Shown here piece after piece: positions 15,652 through 24,599 of a stretch of DNA of 50,721 nucleotides. The notes under the pieces were generated by a model. That model had not been told where the DNA came from. It worked only from the letters and a program-made list of their open reading frames with translations, and did no database searches. Source of the DNA: Clostridiales bacterium (GTDB taxonomy: Bacteria > Bacillota > Clostridia > Oscillospirales > Oscillospiraceae); NCBI GenBank assembly GCA_021202775.1, contig JAJQCJ010000010.1:3616-54336 (forward strand). The letters are read 5' to 3'. Numbering within the stretch: the first letter of the stretch is position 1; every line of letters begins with the position of its first letter. A program made the position numbers and the translations under genes.

Positions 15652-16434
15652 ATGAATCTGCAAGTGATCATCGGCATCCTGATTCCCCTGGTGGGCACCA
15701 CCCTTGGCTCCGCCTGCGTCCTCTTCCTGCGGGGGGCCATCCATCCCCTGCTCCAGCGGGCGCTGTCCGGCTTTGCGGCGGGGGTGATGGTGGCGGCCTC
15801 CATCTGGAGCCTGCTGATTCCGGCGCTGGAGCAGTCGGAGGGCATGGGGACGCTGTCCTTCCTGCCCGCCACGGTGGGGTTCTGGCTGGGCATCCTGTTC
15901 CTGCTGTTTCTGGACCATGCGATTCCCCATTTACATAGGAACAGCAGTCAGGCGGAGGGCCCCAAAAGCCACCTGGCCCGCACCACTATGCTGGTGCTGG
16001 CGGTGGCCATTCACAACATCCCGGAGGGGATGGCGGTGGGGGTGGTGTACGCCGGCTGGCTGTCCGGCAGCAGCACCATCACCATGACCGGGGCCCTGGC
16101 CCTGGCCATCGGCATCGCCATTCAGAACTTCCCGGAGGGGGCCATCATCTCCATGCCGCTGTACGGCGAAGGGGTGAGCAAGCGGCGGGCCTTCCTGTAC
16201 GGCGCCCTGTCCGGGGTGGTGGAGCCGGTGGGGGCCGCCCTCACCATTCTGGCGGCCCGGTGGCTGATTGCCGTACTGCCCTATCTTTTGAGCTTTGCGG
16301 CGGGGGCCATGCTCTATGTGGTGGTGGAGGAGCTGATTCCCGACCAGTCGGAGGGGAACGACTCCGACATCGGCACCATCCTGTTCGCGGTGGGGTTCTC
16401 CCTGATGATGGTGCTGGACGTGGCGCTGGGGTGA
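15652..16434 (+). CDS. ZIP family divalent metal transporter
   Basis: 260 residues, about eight membrane helices. The ZIP signature helices are present: VAIHNIPEGMAVGVVYAG and IGIAIQNFPEGAIISMPLYGEG, with the His/Asn/Glu metal-site residues. A short His-containing loop lies near residue 90. Such ZupT-like proteins import zinc, iron or other divalent ions. ATG 15652 follows CGGAGG. A terminator hairpin lies 22 bases beyond the stop. Confidence 0.93.
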   Translation: MNLQVIIGILIPLVGTTLGSACVLFLRGAIHPLLQRALSGFAAGVMVAASIWSLLIPALEQSEGMGTLSFLPATVGFWLGILFLLFLDHAIPHLHRNSSQAEGPKSHLARTTMLVLAVAIHNIPEGMAVGVVYAGWLSGSSTITMTGALALAIGIAIQNFPEGAIISMPLYGEGVSKRRAFLYGALSGVVEPVGAALTILAARWLIAVLPYLLSFAAGAMLYVVVEELIPDQSEGNDSDIGTILFAVGFSLMMVLDVALG

Positions 16435-16456
16435 GGTACGCCCTGGCCGGACCATG

Positions 16457-16493
16457 CAAAAACGCGCCGAAGCGGCTGCTTCGGCGCGTTTTG
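16457..16493. terminator. Bidirectional intrinsic terminator
   Basis: AAAACGCGCCGAAGC and GCTTCGGCGCGTTTT form a perfect 15-bp stem with tetraloop GGCT, between the ZIP gene and the convergent giant adaptor gene. Confidence 0.93.
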
Positions 16494-16501
16494 TTCTGTT
16501 G

Positions 16502-19500
16502 TCAGCTCCAGAAGCCGCTGATACCGGAGACGAAGGTGTAGCTCAGGCTGTCAGCGTAGCTGTAATAGTAGCTGTCGCCGGAGGACAGGCCGGAGCAGAT
16601 CTCCACGTTGGTGCCGTCGGAGACGCCGGTCTCCACCTCCACCAGGTCGCCCAGGGTCTCGCTGGACGTATCATAGCTGGTGTAGACATAGGTGGTGCTG
16701 CCCTCCTCCACCAGAGCGGCCTCTGGGATGACCAGCACATCCTCCGTGGTGGCCAGGGTGATCAGGACAGAGGCGTTCATGCCCACCAGCATCTCCCCGG
16801 TGCGCTCCATGGTGATTTCGGCGGTGAACTTGGTGTTGCCGCCGCTGTTGGTGCCGCTGGTGTCCAGGGCGGTGACGGTGCCGCTGAAGGACTGGCCGGT
16901 CAGGGCGTCCAGGGTGATGACGGCCTCCTGCCCCTCGGTCAGGGAGAGAATATCCAGCTCATCCACGCTGATGGAGATGGTCATGGTGTCCTGGGGGGTG
17001 ATGGAGAGGATGGTCTGCTCCCCTACGGAGTAGGTGCCAATGCCCTCCTCTTCCGCCGCGGCGGTGCCAGAGCCGTCAGAGGTGTCGGAGGTGCCGTCTG
17101 CCAGGCTGGAGGCGGCCTCCTCAAGGGCGCTTTCATACAGGGCCTCCGTGTCAATGTCGGCGGTATCGGTGCTGTCGGCGCTGTCCGTCATGCCGGTCAT
17201 ATCCTCCGTCATACCGGTCATATCCTCCGTCCCGTCGCTGTCGGTCTGGTCGGTCATGCCGTCGGCGTCAGCGTCCCCTGCGGTTTCCGTGCCGTCGGCG
17301 GCGTCGGGGGCGGCACCGGTTTCAGCGTTCCCATCGGAGGCGGTTGACCCGTCCTCACCGGGGGCGCTGCCTTCGCTGCCCTCTGTCGCCTCCGTCTCCT
17401 CCTGGCAGATCACAAGGCAGGTGGCGGTGCAGCCGTCCGCCGTGGCGCTGACGGTGCAGGTGCCCGGGGAAACCCAGGTCACCAGGCCGTCGCTGTCCAC
17501 CGTGGCAACCGTTTCATCGCCGGAGGCCCAGGTCACCTCACCGCTCCAGCCCCCCGGGGAGACGGTGACGGTGAGCCGGAAGGCGGCCCCTGCCGCCAGG
17601 CTCAGCTTTCTGGTGCTCAGGGTCAGGCTGTCCACCTCCGTCGCCTCCTGGCAGGTCACGGCGCAGGCGGCCATCTGGTCGTCCGCGGTGACGGTGATCA
17701 TGCACTCCCCTACGGAAACCCAGGTCACCAGGCCGCCGCTGTCCACGGTGGCAACCGTTTCATCGCTGGAGGCCCAGATCATTTCACCGCTCCAGTCCTC
17801 CGGAGAGACGGCGGCGGTGAGCTGCACGCTCTCCCCCTCCGTCAGGGTCAGCTCCGTTTCGCTGAGGGTCACGCTTTCCGCCGCAGTCCGGTCTGTTGTG
17901 TCGGCAGTCGTCAGCAGGTTCAGCACGAAGGACACGGTGGAGGCGGCAGTCTCGGCAGCGGTGGTCTCGGAGGAGTCGGTGCTGTCCTCGGAATCAGCGC
18001 TGTCAGTGGAATCCGTACTGTCGGCGCTGTCGTCGCTGTCCGTGGAGGCGGCGGCGCTGTCGCTGAGGCCGGAGATCACACCGGCGGTTTCCGCATACAC
18101 GTTGTTGTCCATGTAGAGCAGATACAGCTCCTGCATCTGCGCCTCCAGTTCCTCCCGCTGGGACAGGAGGCTCAGGTAATCGGCGGAGCCGCCCACATCG
18201 GTCAGGGTCAGCAGGTCGTCCCCGGCGTCCACGGCGTCGTCCACGTCCACCTCAATGTCCTCCACGGTGCCGTAGTAGCCGGTGACCTTCAGCTCGCTGT
18301 GAATGTACAGCGCGCCGCTGCCCAGCTCGTTGCCGTCGGCGTCGGTGACGGTGACGCTGTCGCCATAGTCGGTGTCCTCATCGGAGACGGTGACGGTGGC
18401 TACCCCGTCCAGCAGCTGGGCCACCCGTCCGTCCTCCTCGGTGCCGTCGGGCAGGGTGACGGTGACGCTGTCGCCCACAGTGAGGCTGTCCGTGGCGGAA
18501 ACATCCACCGCCAGCAGCCCGTCCAGGGAGACCAGCATCAGGGCGCCGTACTCGTCCATGGTGTCCACCACGCTGATGTCCTCCTCCGCGTAGATCACCT
18601 TCACCCGGCCCCCGGCGGTGGCGGTGACGGTGTCGCTGAGGGTGTCCTCGGCGGCCTCCGCCAAATCCTCATCCAGGGCATCCAGGTCGGCCTGGAGGTT
18701 CACAATGGCCACCGCCACGGAGACGCTGTCCACGGCGGCGATGAGGTCGCCCTCCTCCACCGTGTCGCCGTTGGAGACGTAGTAGGTTTCCACGGTGACG
18801 GTGTCCGGCAGGGTCAGTTCCACCGCGTCCTCCTCCTCCAGGGTGCCGGTGCCGGAGAGGACGGTGTCCAGTGTGCCGGTCTCCACCGTGCCGGAGAGGA
18901 TCTCCGTATTCACGGTGACGGAGCTGGTGGAGGAGGTGCTGAGGGTGGGCAGCAGCCCCAGCACCAGAGCCACCACCAGCAGCAGGGCCACGGGAATCAT
19001 CCAAAGGCGTCTTTTTCTGCGGCGGGGGGACAGCTCATCCTCCTCCCCGTCCCCGTTTTCCGCCTCCGGCTGGGCGGCAGAGGCCGCCAGCAGCTGCCGG
19101 TTGTACCGGCGGGCCCGGAGCAGCAGGAAAATGCAGCCTCCGTCCCCCAAAACACAGACGATGAGGATGGGAATCCACGCCGTCCGCAACGCGCTGCGGA
19201 CGGTGTAGAGCGCCCCAACGCTCCCGGCAGAGGCGCTGTCCGACATCCCGTCCGGCAGGGTCATTTCCTCACCGGCGGTATCGGAGGCAGCCCCGTCGGC
19301 TGTGCCGCCAGATCGGCCCATGCCGCCGGCCCCCTGGGCCATCTCCCCGTCAGAGGGCACCTCTGCGGTGACGCCGCTCTGGTCGGCCATGTCCCCCATG
19401 TCGCCGCCGGGGGCGCCGGAGAAGCCCCCGGCCATGCCGCCGAACTCCGCCTCTGTGCCGCTGGTGTCGGCGTCGGAGAAGTCTCTGGTCATGCCTCCGA

Positions 19501-19723
19501 ACTCCGCCTCCGTGCCGCTGGTGTCGGCGTCCGCATCACCCGTTTCCATGGTGAACTGGCCGGTCATACCGGTCATGCCGACAGAGACGGCGGGAAAGGT
19601 GGCAACGTTTACCACGTCAAGGCACAGCACCACTGTGAACAGGGCAATCAAAATGATGTAAACAAACGTGCGCTTCGGCCTGAGTGTGACCATTCCCTGC
19701 GTGGTTTTCTTTGTCGCTGTCAT
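16502..19723 (-). CDS. Giant HlyD/MacA-type efflux adaptor with two Big_2 domains
   Basis: 1073 residues, about twice the usual adaptor. Layout: membrane helix 19-42; Gly/Met/Asp-rich outer segment with a duplicated 14-residue unit (65-78 and 84-97); second helix 182-203; third helix 241-259; then an adaptor core (barrel-sandwich and extra beta repeats, 265-550) like its paralogue at 21612; two bacterial Ig-like Big_2 domains (617-691, 699-774); an Asp/Thr/Ser-rich segment; and the C-terminal beta-barrel part (905-1060). ATG 19723 has GGAGGT seven bases upstream. It follows the permease gene, so it probably extends the exporter across or into the wall. The fusion is unusual. Confidence 0.85.
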   Translation of the reverse strand: MTATKKTTQGMVTLRPKRTFVYIILIALFTVVLCLDVVNVATFPAVSVGMTGMTGQFTMETGDADADTSGTEAEFGGMTRDFSDADTSGTEAEFGGMAGGFSGAPGGDMGDMADQSGVTAEVPSDGEMAQGAGGMGRSGGTADGAASDTAGEEMTLPDGMSDSASAGSVGALYTVRSALRTAWIPILIVCVLGDGGCIFLLLRARRYNRQLLAASAAQPEAENGDGEEDELSPRRRKRRLWMIPVALLLVVALVLGLLPTLSTSSTSSVTVNTEILSGTVETGTLDTVLSGTGTLEEEDAVELTLPDTVTVETYYVSNGDTVEEGDLIAAVDSVSVAVAIVNLQADLDALDEDLAEAAEDTLSDTVTATAGGRVKVIYAEEDISVVDTMDEYGALMLVSLDGLLAVDVSATDSLTVGDSVTVTLPDGTEEDGRVAQLLDGVATVTVSDEDTDYGDSVTVTDADGNELGSGALYIHSELKVTGYYGTVEDIEVDVDDAVDAGDDLLTLTDVGGSADYLSLLSQREELEAQMQELYLLYMDNNVYAETAGVISGLSDSAAASTDSDDSADSTDSTDSADSEDSTDSSETTAAETAASTVSFVLNLLTTADTTDRTAAESVTLSETELTLTEGESVQLTAAVSPEDWSGEMIWASSDETVATVDSGGLVTWVSVGECMITVTADDQMAACAVTCQEATEVDSLTLSTRKLSLAAGAAFRLTVTVSPGGWSGEVTWASGDETVATVDSDGLVTWVSPGTCTVSATADGCTATCLVICQEETEATEGSEGSAPGEDGSTASDGNAETGAAPDAADGTETAGDADADGMTDQTDSDGTEDMTGMTEDMTGMTDSADSTDTADIDTEALYESALEEAASSLADGTSDTSDGSGTAAAEEEGIGTYSVGEQTILSITPQDTMTISISVDELDILSLTEGQEAVITLDALTGQSFSGTVTALDTSGTNSGGNTKFTAEITMERTGEMLVGMNASVLITLATTEDVLVIPEAALVEEGSTTYVYTSYDTSSETLGDLVEVETGVSDGTNVEICSGLSSGDSYYYSYADSLSYTFVSGISGFWS

Positions 19724-19738
19724 AGTACGCACCTCCCG

Positions 19739-20929
19739 TCAGCCGCCATAGTGCAGCGCCTCAATGGGCGGCAGCTTTGCGGCTTTGTTGGCCGGATACA
19801 GGCCGAAGATGACCCCGATGGCGAAGCAGAACGCCACGGCGATGAACACCACGTTCATCTCCATGCTGAAGGTCATGCTCAAACTGGACACCACCACGGA
19901 GATGATTTGCAGCACGCCCCAGGAGAGGAAGATGCCGATGGCGCAGCCCAGCATACACAGCACCACCGATTCCAGCAAAAACTGCTGCAAAATGACCCCC
20001 CGGCTGGCCCCGATGGCCTTCCGGATGCCGATCTCCCGGGTGCGCTCGGTGACGGTGACCAGCATGATATTCATAATGCCGATGCCCCCCACGATCAGGG
20101 AGATGGCCGCAATGCCGCCCAGCAGCACCGCCAGGATGGAGGTGACGCTGCTCATGGCTTCCTCCAGCACATCGCTGGTGGTGACGGTGAAGGCGTCCTC
20201 GTCCTCCTCAAACCGCTCCAGCAGCAGCGCCGTGACCGCCTCCTCGGCGGTTTCCATATCGGAGCCGTCCTCCGCGCTGACATAGAAGCTGGTGATGCTG
20301 GAGGACACGGTGGAGGACAGCCGCATCAGCGTGGTGTAGGGAATGTAGGCCGTCAGGGAATCCCCCATCAGGGAGGAGGTCAGGGAGGAGTCGTCCTCCT
20401 CCAGCACTCCCACCACGGTGAATTTCAGGCCGTCCAGGGAGAGCTCCTCCCCCACGCAGTCGGTGTAGCCGATGAGGGTGGTGGCGGTGGTCTCCGTGAT
20501 GACGCAGACATAGTTGTTGTTGTCCACGTCGGTGGATTTCAGGAACCGGCCCAGCAGAACGGACAGCCCCTGAATGTCGGCATAGGCTGGGGTGGTGCCG
20601 TACACCGTCACCGTGTCGCTGGTGGCATCATACTTACCGGTGACGCTGGTTGCCCCATAGGGGGCGGCCAGGCCGATGCCCTCCTCATCCATCCACTCGT
20701 CCAGGGTGTCCAGGGTAACGGGGGAGCCCTTGTCGTCGGAGACGGTGACGCTGACCAGGTCGCTGCCCAGGCTGGAGATGGTGTCGGTGACGGTGCTGGT
20801 GGCCCCGTTCACCAGGCTCACCAGAATCACCAGGGCCATGACGCCGATGATGATGCCCAGCATGGTCAGGAAGGCCCGGAATTTGTTGCCGGAAATGGAC
20901 TTGAGGGCCATTTTAAAGGATTGTATCAT
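19739..20929 (-). CDS. MacB/FtsX-type ABC exporter permease
   Basis: 396 residues. N-terminal helix after MALKSISGNKFRAFLTMLGIIIGVMALV, a large extracellular MacB-type core domain (about 45-260), then three helices with the FtsX pattern (ILAVLLGGIAAISLIVGGIGIMNIML, TERTREIGIRKAIGASRG, and LPPIEALHYG at the end). It is translationally coupled to the ATPase gene (ATGA overlap). With the ATPase and the two adaptors it forms a MacAB-like exporter; in Firmicutes such systems export peptides or give resistance to them. Substrate not predictable. Confidence 0.94.
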   Translation of the reverse strand: MIQSFKMALKSISGNKFRAFLTMLGIIIGVMALVILVSLVNGATSTVTDTISSLGSDLVSVTVSDDKGSPVTLDTLDEWMDEEGIGLAAPYGATSVTGKYDATSDTVTVYGTTPAYADIQGLSVLLGRFLKSTDVDNNNYVCVITETTATTLIGYTDCVGEELSLDGLKFTVVGVLEEDDSSLTSSLMGDSLTAYIPYTTLMRLSSTVSSSITSFYVSAEDGSDMETAEEAVTALLLERFEEDEDAFTVTTSDVLEEAMSSVTSILAVLLGGIAAISLIVGGIGIMNIMLVTVTERTREIGIRKAIGASRGVILQQFLLESVVLCMLGCAIGIFLSWGVLQIISVVVSSLSMTFSMEMNVVFIAVAFCFAIGVIFGLYPANKAAKLPPIEALHYGG

Positions 20930-21597
20930 AGCTGCACCTCCGAGAGATGGCCGTCCAGGATGTGGACGACCCGGGACGCCTGCCGGGCGATGTCCTCGTT
21001 GTGGGTGATGAGGACAATGGTGTTCCCCTGCTGATGCAGCTCGTGGAAGAGCTGCATGATCTCCACGCTGGTTTTGGAGTCCAGGTTGCCGGTGGGCTCG
21101 TCCGCCAGAATCAGGGAGGGCCGGGTGACGATGGCCCGGGCCACAGCCACCCGCTGCTGCTGGCCGCCGGACAGCTCGGTGGGCAGGTGCTTGGCCCGTT
21201 TGGTCAGCCCCACCCGCTCCAGGGCGTCCGCCACCCGGACCCGGCGCTCCGCAGCCTTCACTCCCTGGTAAATCAGGGGCAGCTCCACGTTCTCCTCACT
21301 GTTGAGCTTGGAGATCAGGTTGAAGCTCTGGAACACGAAGCCGATTTTCCGGTTGCGGATCTGGGCCAGCTCGTTCTCGGTATAGTCCTCGATGGGGGTG
21401 CCGTCCAGCAGGTACTCCCCGGAGTCGGCAATGTCCAGGCAGCCGATGATGTTCATCAGGGTGGATTTGCCGCTGCCGGAGGGGCCGATGATGCTGACAA
21501 ACTCCCCATCGTCAATGTGGAGGCTGGCCTTGTCCAGGGCGTACACCTTTTCGCCGCCCACCTGGTACACGCGGGAGACGTCTTTCAAATCGATCAT
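20926..21597 (-). CDS. MacB/LolD-type ABC transporter ATPase
   Basis: 223 residues, complete. Walker [10 protein letters not shown] (about residues 37-45), Q-loop FQSFNLI, signature LSGGQQQR, Walker [10 protein letters not shown]-loop NLDS, and H-loop THNED. The family powers MacB-type permeases. It lies between the canonical adaptor (14 bases upstream) and the permease (four-base overlap). Confidence 0.96.
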   Translation of the reverse strand: MIDLKDVSRVYQVGGEKVYALDKASLHIDDGEFVSIIGPSGSGKSTLMNIIGCLDIADSGEYLLDGTPIEDYTENELAQIRNRKIGFVFQSFNLISKLNSEENVELPLIYQGVKAAERRVRVADALERVGLTKRAKHLPTELSGGQQQRVAVARAIVTRPSLILADEPTGNLDSKTSVEIMQLFHELHQQGNTIVLITHNEDIARQASRVVHILDGHLSEVQL

Positions 21598-21611
21598 GGT
21601 GAACCGCCTCC

Positions 21612-23327
21612 TCAGCCCGGCATTCCGCCGCCGACGTTGCCGCCGCTGAATCCGCCGGCGTCTCCGCCGCCGCTGAAGCCGCTGGTGTCATTGCCGCCGC
21701 CCGTGCTGCTGAAGTCCATGTCGCCGCCCCTGCTGCTCATGTCGCCGAACATGGAGCTGAAGTCGGAGCTGTCGCTGCTGCTGGACGCGTCATAATAGAC
21801 GGTGTCTCCCTCGCTGAGGCCGTCGGTGATTTCAATGTAGCTGCTGTTGGAGAGGCCCACCGTGACCTCCACCATGTCCCCCAGCTCGCCGGTGGTCTCA
21901 TCGTAGCTGGTGTAGACGTAGGCGGTGGAGCTGGTTTGGGTCACAGCGTCCACGGGCAGCAGCAGGGCGTTCTCCACCCCCTCGATGGTGATGGTAACGG
22001 AGGCGCTCATGCCAGAGAGCATGCTGTCCGTCTTGTCCAGCGTGACCGTCACGGTGTACTGGGTGACGCCGCCGGAGCTGGTGGCGGTGGTGTCGATCTC
22101 CGTCACGGTGCCGGTGTAGCTGTCGGTGCCGATGGAGTCAATGGTGATGGCCGCCTCCTGGCCCACCTCCAGGGAGAGGATGTCCGTCTCGTCCACGCTG
22201 AGGGAGACGGTCATGGTCTCATCCGGGGCGATGGAGAGCAGGGTGGTCTCCCCGCCGTCGCTGGAGGACGAGGCCGTGGCAGAGGCGGTGTCAAAGGTGC
22301 TGCCCATGGAAGAAGCTGTGCTGCCTGTGGAGTAGGATATGCTGTCCACCACGCCGGACAATGTGGCGTACACCGCCCCCTGCTTGTAGAGGGCGATCAG
22401 CTCCTGAAGGGTCTCCTCCAGCTCGGCCCGCTCCTTCAGGAGGGAATCATAGTTGGCGGAGTAGGCGGTATCCGTCAGGGTCAGCAGGGTGTCCCCGGCG
22501 TCCACGGCGTCGTCCACGTCCACCTCCACTTCCTCTACGGTGCCGGCGTAGCCGGTGACCTTCAGTTCCTCATGGATGTACAGGGTGCCGGTGCCCACGG
22601 TGCTGCCGTCGGAGTCGGTGACGGTGACAGTGTCGCCGTAGGCGGCGCTGTCATCGTCGATGAGGACGGTGGCGGCGGCGGCCACGGCGTCCACGGTGCC
22701 GTCATACTCGTTGCCGTCGGAGTCGGTGACGGTGACGCTGTCTCCCACGGCCAGGCCGCCGGCATCCACGTCCACGGCCATGTAGCCGTCCAGGCTCAGC
22801 AGCAGCAGCGCGCCGTTTTCATACATGACGGTGGCCACATCGTCGTCCTCTTCGGCGTAGATGACCTTCACCCGGCCGTCCAGGGCGGTGGTAACCTCCT
22901 CGTCCGCCTCGTCCTCGGCGGCCGCCTCGATCTCCTCATCCAGGGCGTCCAGCGACGCCTGAGCTGACGCCATGGCGGAGAGGACGGAGGCGGCGTCCAC
23001 AGAGGCCAGCAGGTCGCCCTCGCTGACGGTGTCCCCCTCCTCCACATAGATGGTGTCCAGCGTCACCGAGCTGGGAAAGGTCACATCCTCCACCCCCTCG
23101 CTGGCCAGGGTGCCGGAGCCGGAGACGGTGGTGCTGATGCTGCCCACCGTCACCTCGGCGTTCTCGATGGTGTCATCGGTGGAGGCGAAATTCTCCGCCA
23201 CCATCCGCTGGGCGTACAGCACCAGGCCGGTGAGAATGGCCGCCACGATCACCACCACAATGATCACGGTGCGGATGCGCCGGGCCCGGCGGTTCGACTT
23301 TCCTTTTTGCTTACTTTTCGTATTCAT
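21612..23327 (-). CDS. HlyD/MacA-type efflux adaptor subunit
   Basis: 571 residues, first gene of the exporter operon. One membrane helix (about 20-42), then the adaptor core: barrel-sandwich halves (VTLDTIYVEEGDTVSEGDLLASVD and KVTGYAGTVEEVEVDVDDAVDAGD), a short coiled coil (LKERAELEETLQELIALY), a beta-barrel (TMTVSLSVDETDILSLEVGQEAAI) and a Ser/Asp/Gly-rich tail. It matches the giant adaptor at 16502 domain by domain without the Big_2 insert. ATG 23327 is preferred; a GTG lies at 23330, both behind AGGGGGA. Confidence 0.9.
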   Translation of the reverse strand: MNTKSKQKGKSNRRARRIRTVIIVVVIVAAILTGLVLYAQRMVAENFASTDDTIENAEVTVGSISTTVSGSGTLASEGVEDVTFPSSVTLDTIYVEEGDTVSEGDLLASVDAASVLSAMASAQASLDALDEEIEAAAEDEADEEVTTALDGRVKVIYAEEDDDVATVMYENGALLLLSLDGYMAVDVDAGGLAVGDSVTVTDSDGNEYDGTVDAVAAAATVLIDDDSAAYGDTVTVTDSDGSTVGTGTLYIHEELKVTGYAGTVEEVEVDVDDAVDAGDTLLTLTDTAYSANYDSLLKERAELEETLQELIALYKQGAVYATLSGVVDSISYSTGSTASSMGSTFDTASATASSSSDGGETTLLSIAPDETMTVSLSVDETDILSLEVGQEAAITIDSIGTDSYTGTVTEIDTTATSSGGVTQYTVTVTLDKTDSMLSGMSASVTITIEGVENALLLPVDAVTQTSSTAYVYTSYDETTGELGDMVEVTVGLSNSSYIEITDGLSEGDTVYYDASSSSDSSDFSSMFGDMSSRGGDMDFSSTGGGNDTSGFSGGGDAGGFSGGNVGGGMPG

Positions 23328-23365
23328 CACGATTCCCCCTGTGCGGAAATTCTAATCTATTTTAT

Positions 23366-23393
23366 AACGCTGGAACTTTAAACCCACCTTAAA
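23366..23393 (-). promoter_or_regulatory. Exporter promoter region with 11-bp direct repeats
   Basis: Leftward, ATTTAAGGTGG (23393-23383) and GTTTAAAGTTC (23382-23372) are adjacent 11-base repeats, the spacing bound by OmpR-type regulators. A TATAAA box follows just after the second repeat and no good -35 is seen, suiting an activated promoter. Similar repeats precede 38328 and 44889. Confidence 0.5.
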
Positions 23394-23394
23394 T

Positions 23395-23984
23395 TTTAAT
23401 TCTGATTTTTCGGGTGGGCAGGTTTTGCGCTTTCGGTGGGGTCGATTTCCTTAGGAAAGGAAAGAGAAAGGAACTGCGTTTTGCCCGAAAGGCAGCCGTT
23501 CGTTCCTTAGATGAGGATACTGGAAGGAAATAGAGCGTTTGCCCTTGCCAGGGCATGGCCTTGACTACCGCCTGCTGACCATTTATGGTATCCTCCTCGG
23601 TCAATGACCCTCGCCAGCATAGCTGGCATCGGTTTCCGGCTAAAAATGTGCCACTGGCACATTTTTGGACGCCGTAAATTACTCCGCCAAGAAAAGTAGC
23701 AAAAGAAGGCGGCTCAGGGAGGAGCTTCGTGGCCTCGCTCCTCCCTAAGAACCCTCCTCCTGTCCCGCCGGGGCTTCGCGCTGTCCAATTTATAAGTGGT
23801 CTGTCAGGTCACATCGTTTCTGACGGAACAGACCACTTCATTGAGAGACAAGGCGGAGCCGCCAGTGGGACAGAGGGAGATTCCAGCGTAGTTCGTTTAT
23901 CGCTCCTTTTCTAAGGAGGGAAGGTCAGCCGGGCGCACACCCTGCGTCCTCCCCATTTCCGCAATTCTTCCTGCAAAATGAGGG
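23395..23984. repeat. Non-coding gap with repeat sequence and hairpins
   Basis: No convincing gene. Bases 23684-23755 (CTCCGCCAAGAAAAGTAG, GAAGGCGGCTCAGGGAGG, CTCCTCCCTAAGAACC) match the repeat at about 9690-9770. AAGTGGTCTGT (23794-23804) and ACAGACCACTT (23828-23838) form an 11-bp stem. AAAAATGTGCCA and TGGCACATTTTT (23642-23667) form another. The stretch looks like remnants of repetitive or mobile sequence. Confidence 0.6.
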
Positions 23985-24013
23985 TTGTATTCGCGGAAAA
24001 AACAAGCTATAAT
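23985..24013 (+). promoter_or_regulatory. Promoter of the lrp-thrH operon
   Basis: -35 TTGTAT (23985-23990), 17-base spacer, -10 TATAAT (24008-24013). The leader holds a CGCGGCGG/CCGCCGCG hairpin near 24077-24098, before the ribosome site AAGGAGG. Confidence 0.8.
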
Positions 24014-24119
24014 AAAATTGGTGGTGCGCGGAAGTTTTGCAAACCTTCCCCGTATCCCCAATTTTTGGCTTTTTGCGCGGCGGGACCCTCCGCCGCGTGT
24101 TTCAAGGAGGAACTGCGAT

Positions 24120-24599
24120 ATGGATCAACTGTTACAGCTTTTGGAGGGGGACTGCACCCTGTCCCATAAACAGCTCGCCGCCATGGTGGGCACCTCGGAG
24201 GAGAAGATCGGGGAATCGATCCGCCGCTACGAGGAGGAAAACATCATCCTGGGCTATAAGGCCGTCATCGACTGGGACGCGGTGAAGCGGGAGGACGTCA
24301 CCGCCCTGATTGAGGTCAAGGTGGAGCCCCAGCGTGGGGACGGCTTTGACCGGGTGGCGGAGCGCATCTACCAGTATGAGGAGGTGGAGGCCTGTTATCT
24401 CATGAGCGGCGACTTTGATATGACCGTCATCATCTCCGGCAAGACCCTGCAGGAGGTGGCCATGTTCGTCTCCCAGAAGCTGTCCGCCATCGACGCGGTG
24501 AAGGCCACCGCCACCCACTTTATCCTGAAAAAATACAAGGAGAATCATCTGATTTTCAAGGTGCTGGAAAAGCAGGAGGAAGGGTTTTACTTCGTATGA
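24120..24599 (+). CDS. Lrp/AsnC family transcriptional regulator
   Basis: 159 residues. Winged helix at the N-terminus (LEGDCTLSHKQLAAMVGTSEEKIGESIRRYEEENIILGYKAVID) and a RAM ligand domain (TALIEVKVEP ... VEACYLMSGDFDMTVIISG). ATG 24120 has AAGGAGG upstream. It overlaps the aminotransferase gene by ATGA, so it probably senses an amino acid made or used by the operon and controls it. Operator not identified. Confidence 0.93.
   Translation: MDQLLQLLEGDCTLSHKQLAAMVGTSEEKIGESIRRYEEENIILGYKAVIDWDAVKREDVTALIEVKVEPQRGDGFDRVAERIYQYEEVEACYLMSGDFDMTVIISGKTLQEVAMFVSQKLSAIDAVKATATHFILKKYKENHLIFKVLEKQEEGFYFV

Noticed and set aside
18299-21034. Long open frame of 911 codons on the plus strand across the giant adaptor, permease and ATPase genes
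   Set aside because: It is antisense to three convincing genes and its product is low-complexity Gln/His/Gly/Val with no domain. High GC leaves the opposite frames open.
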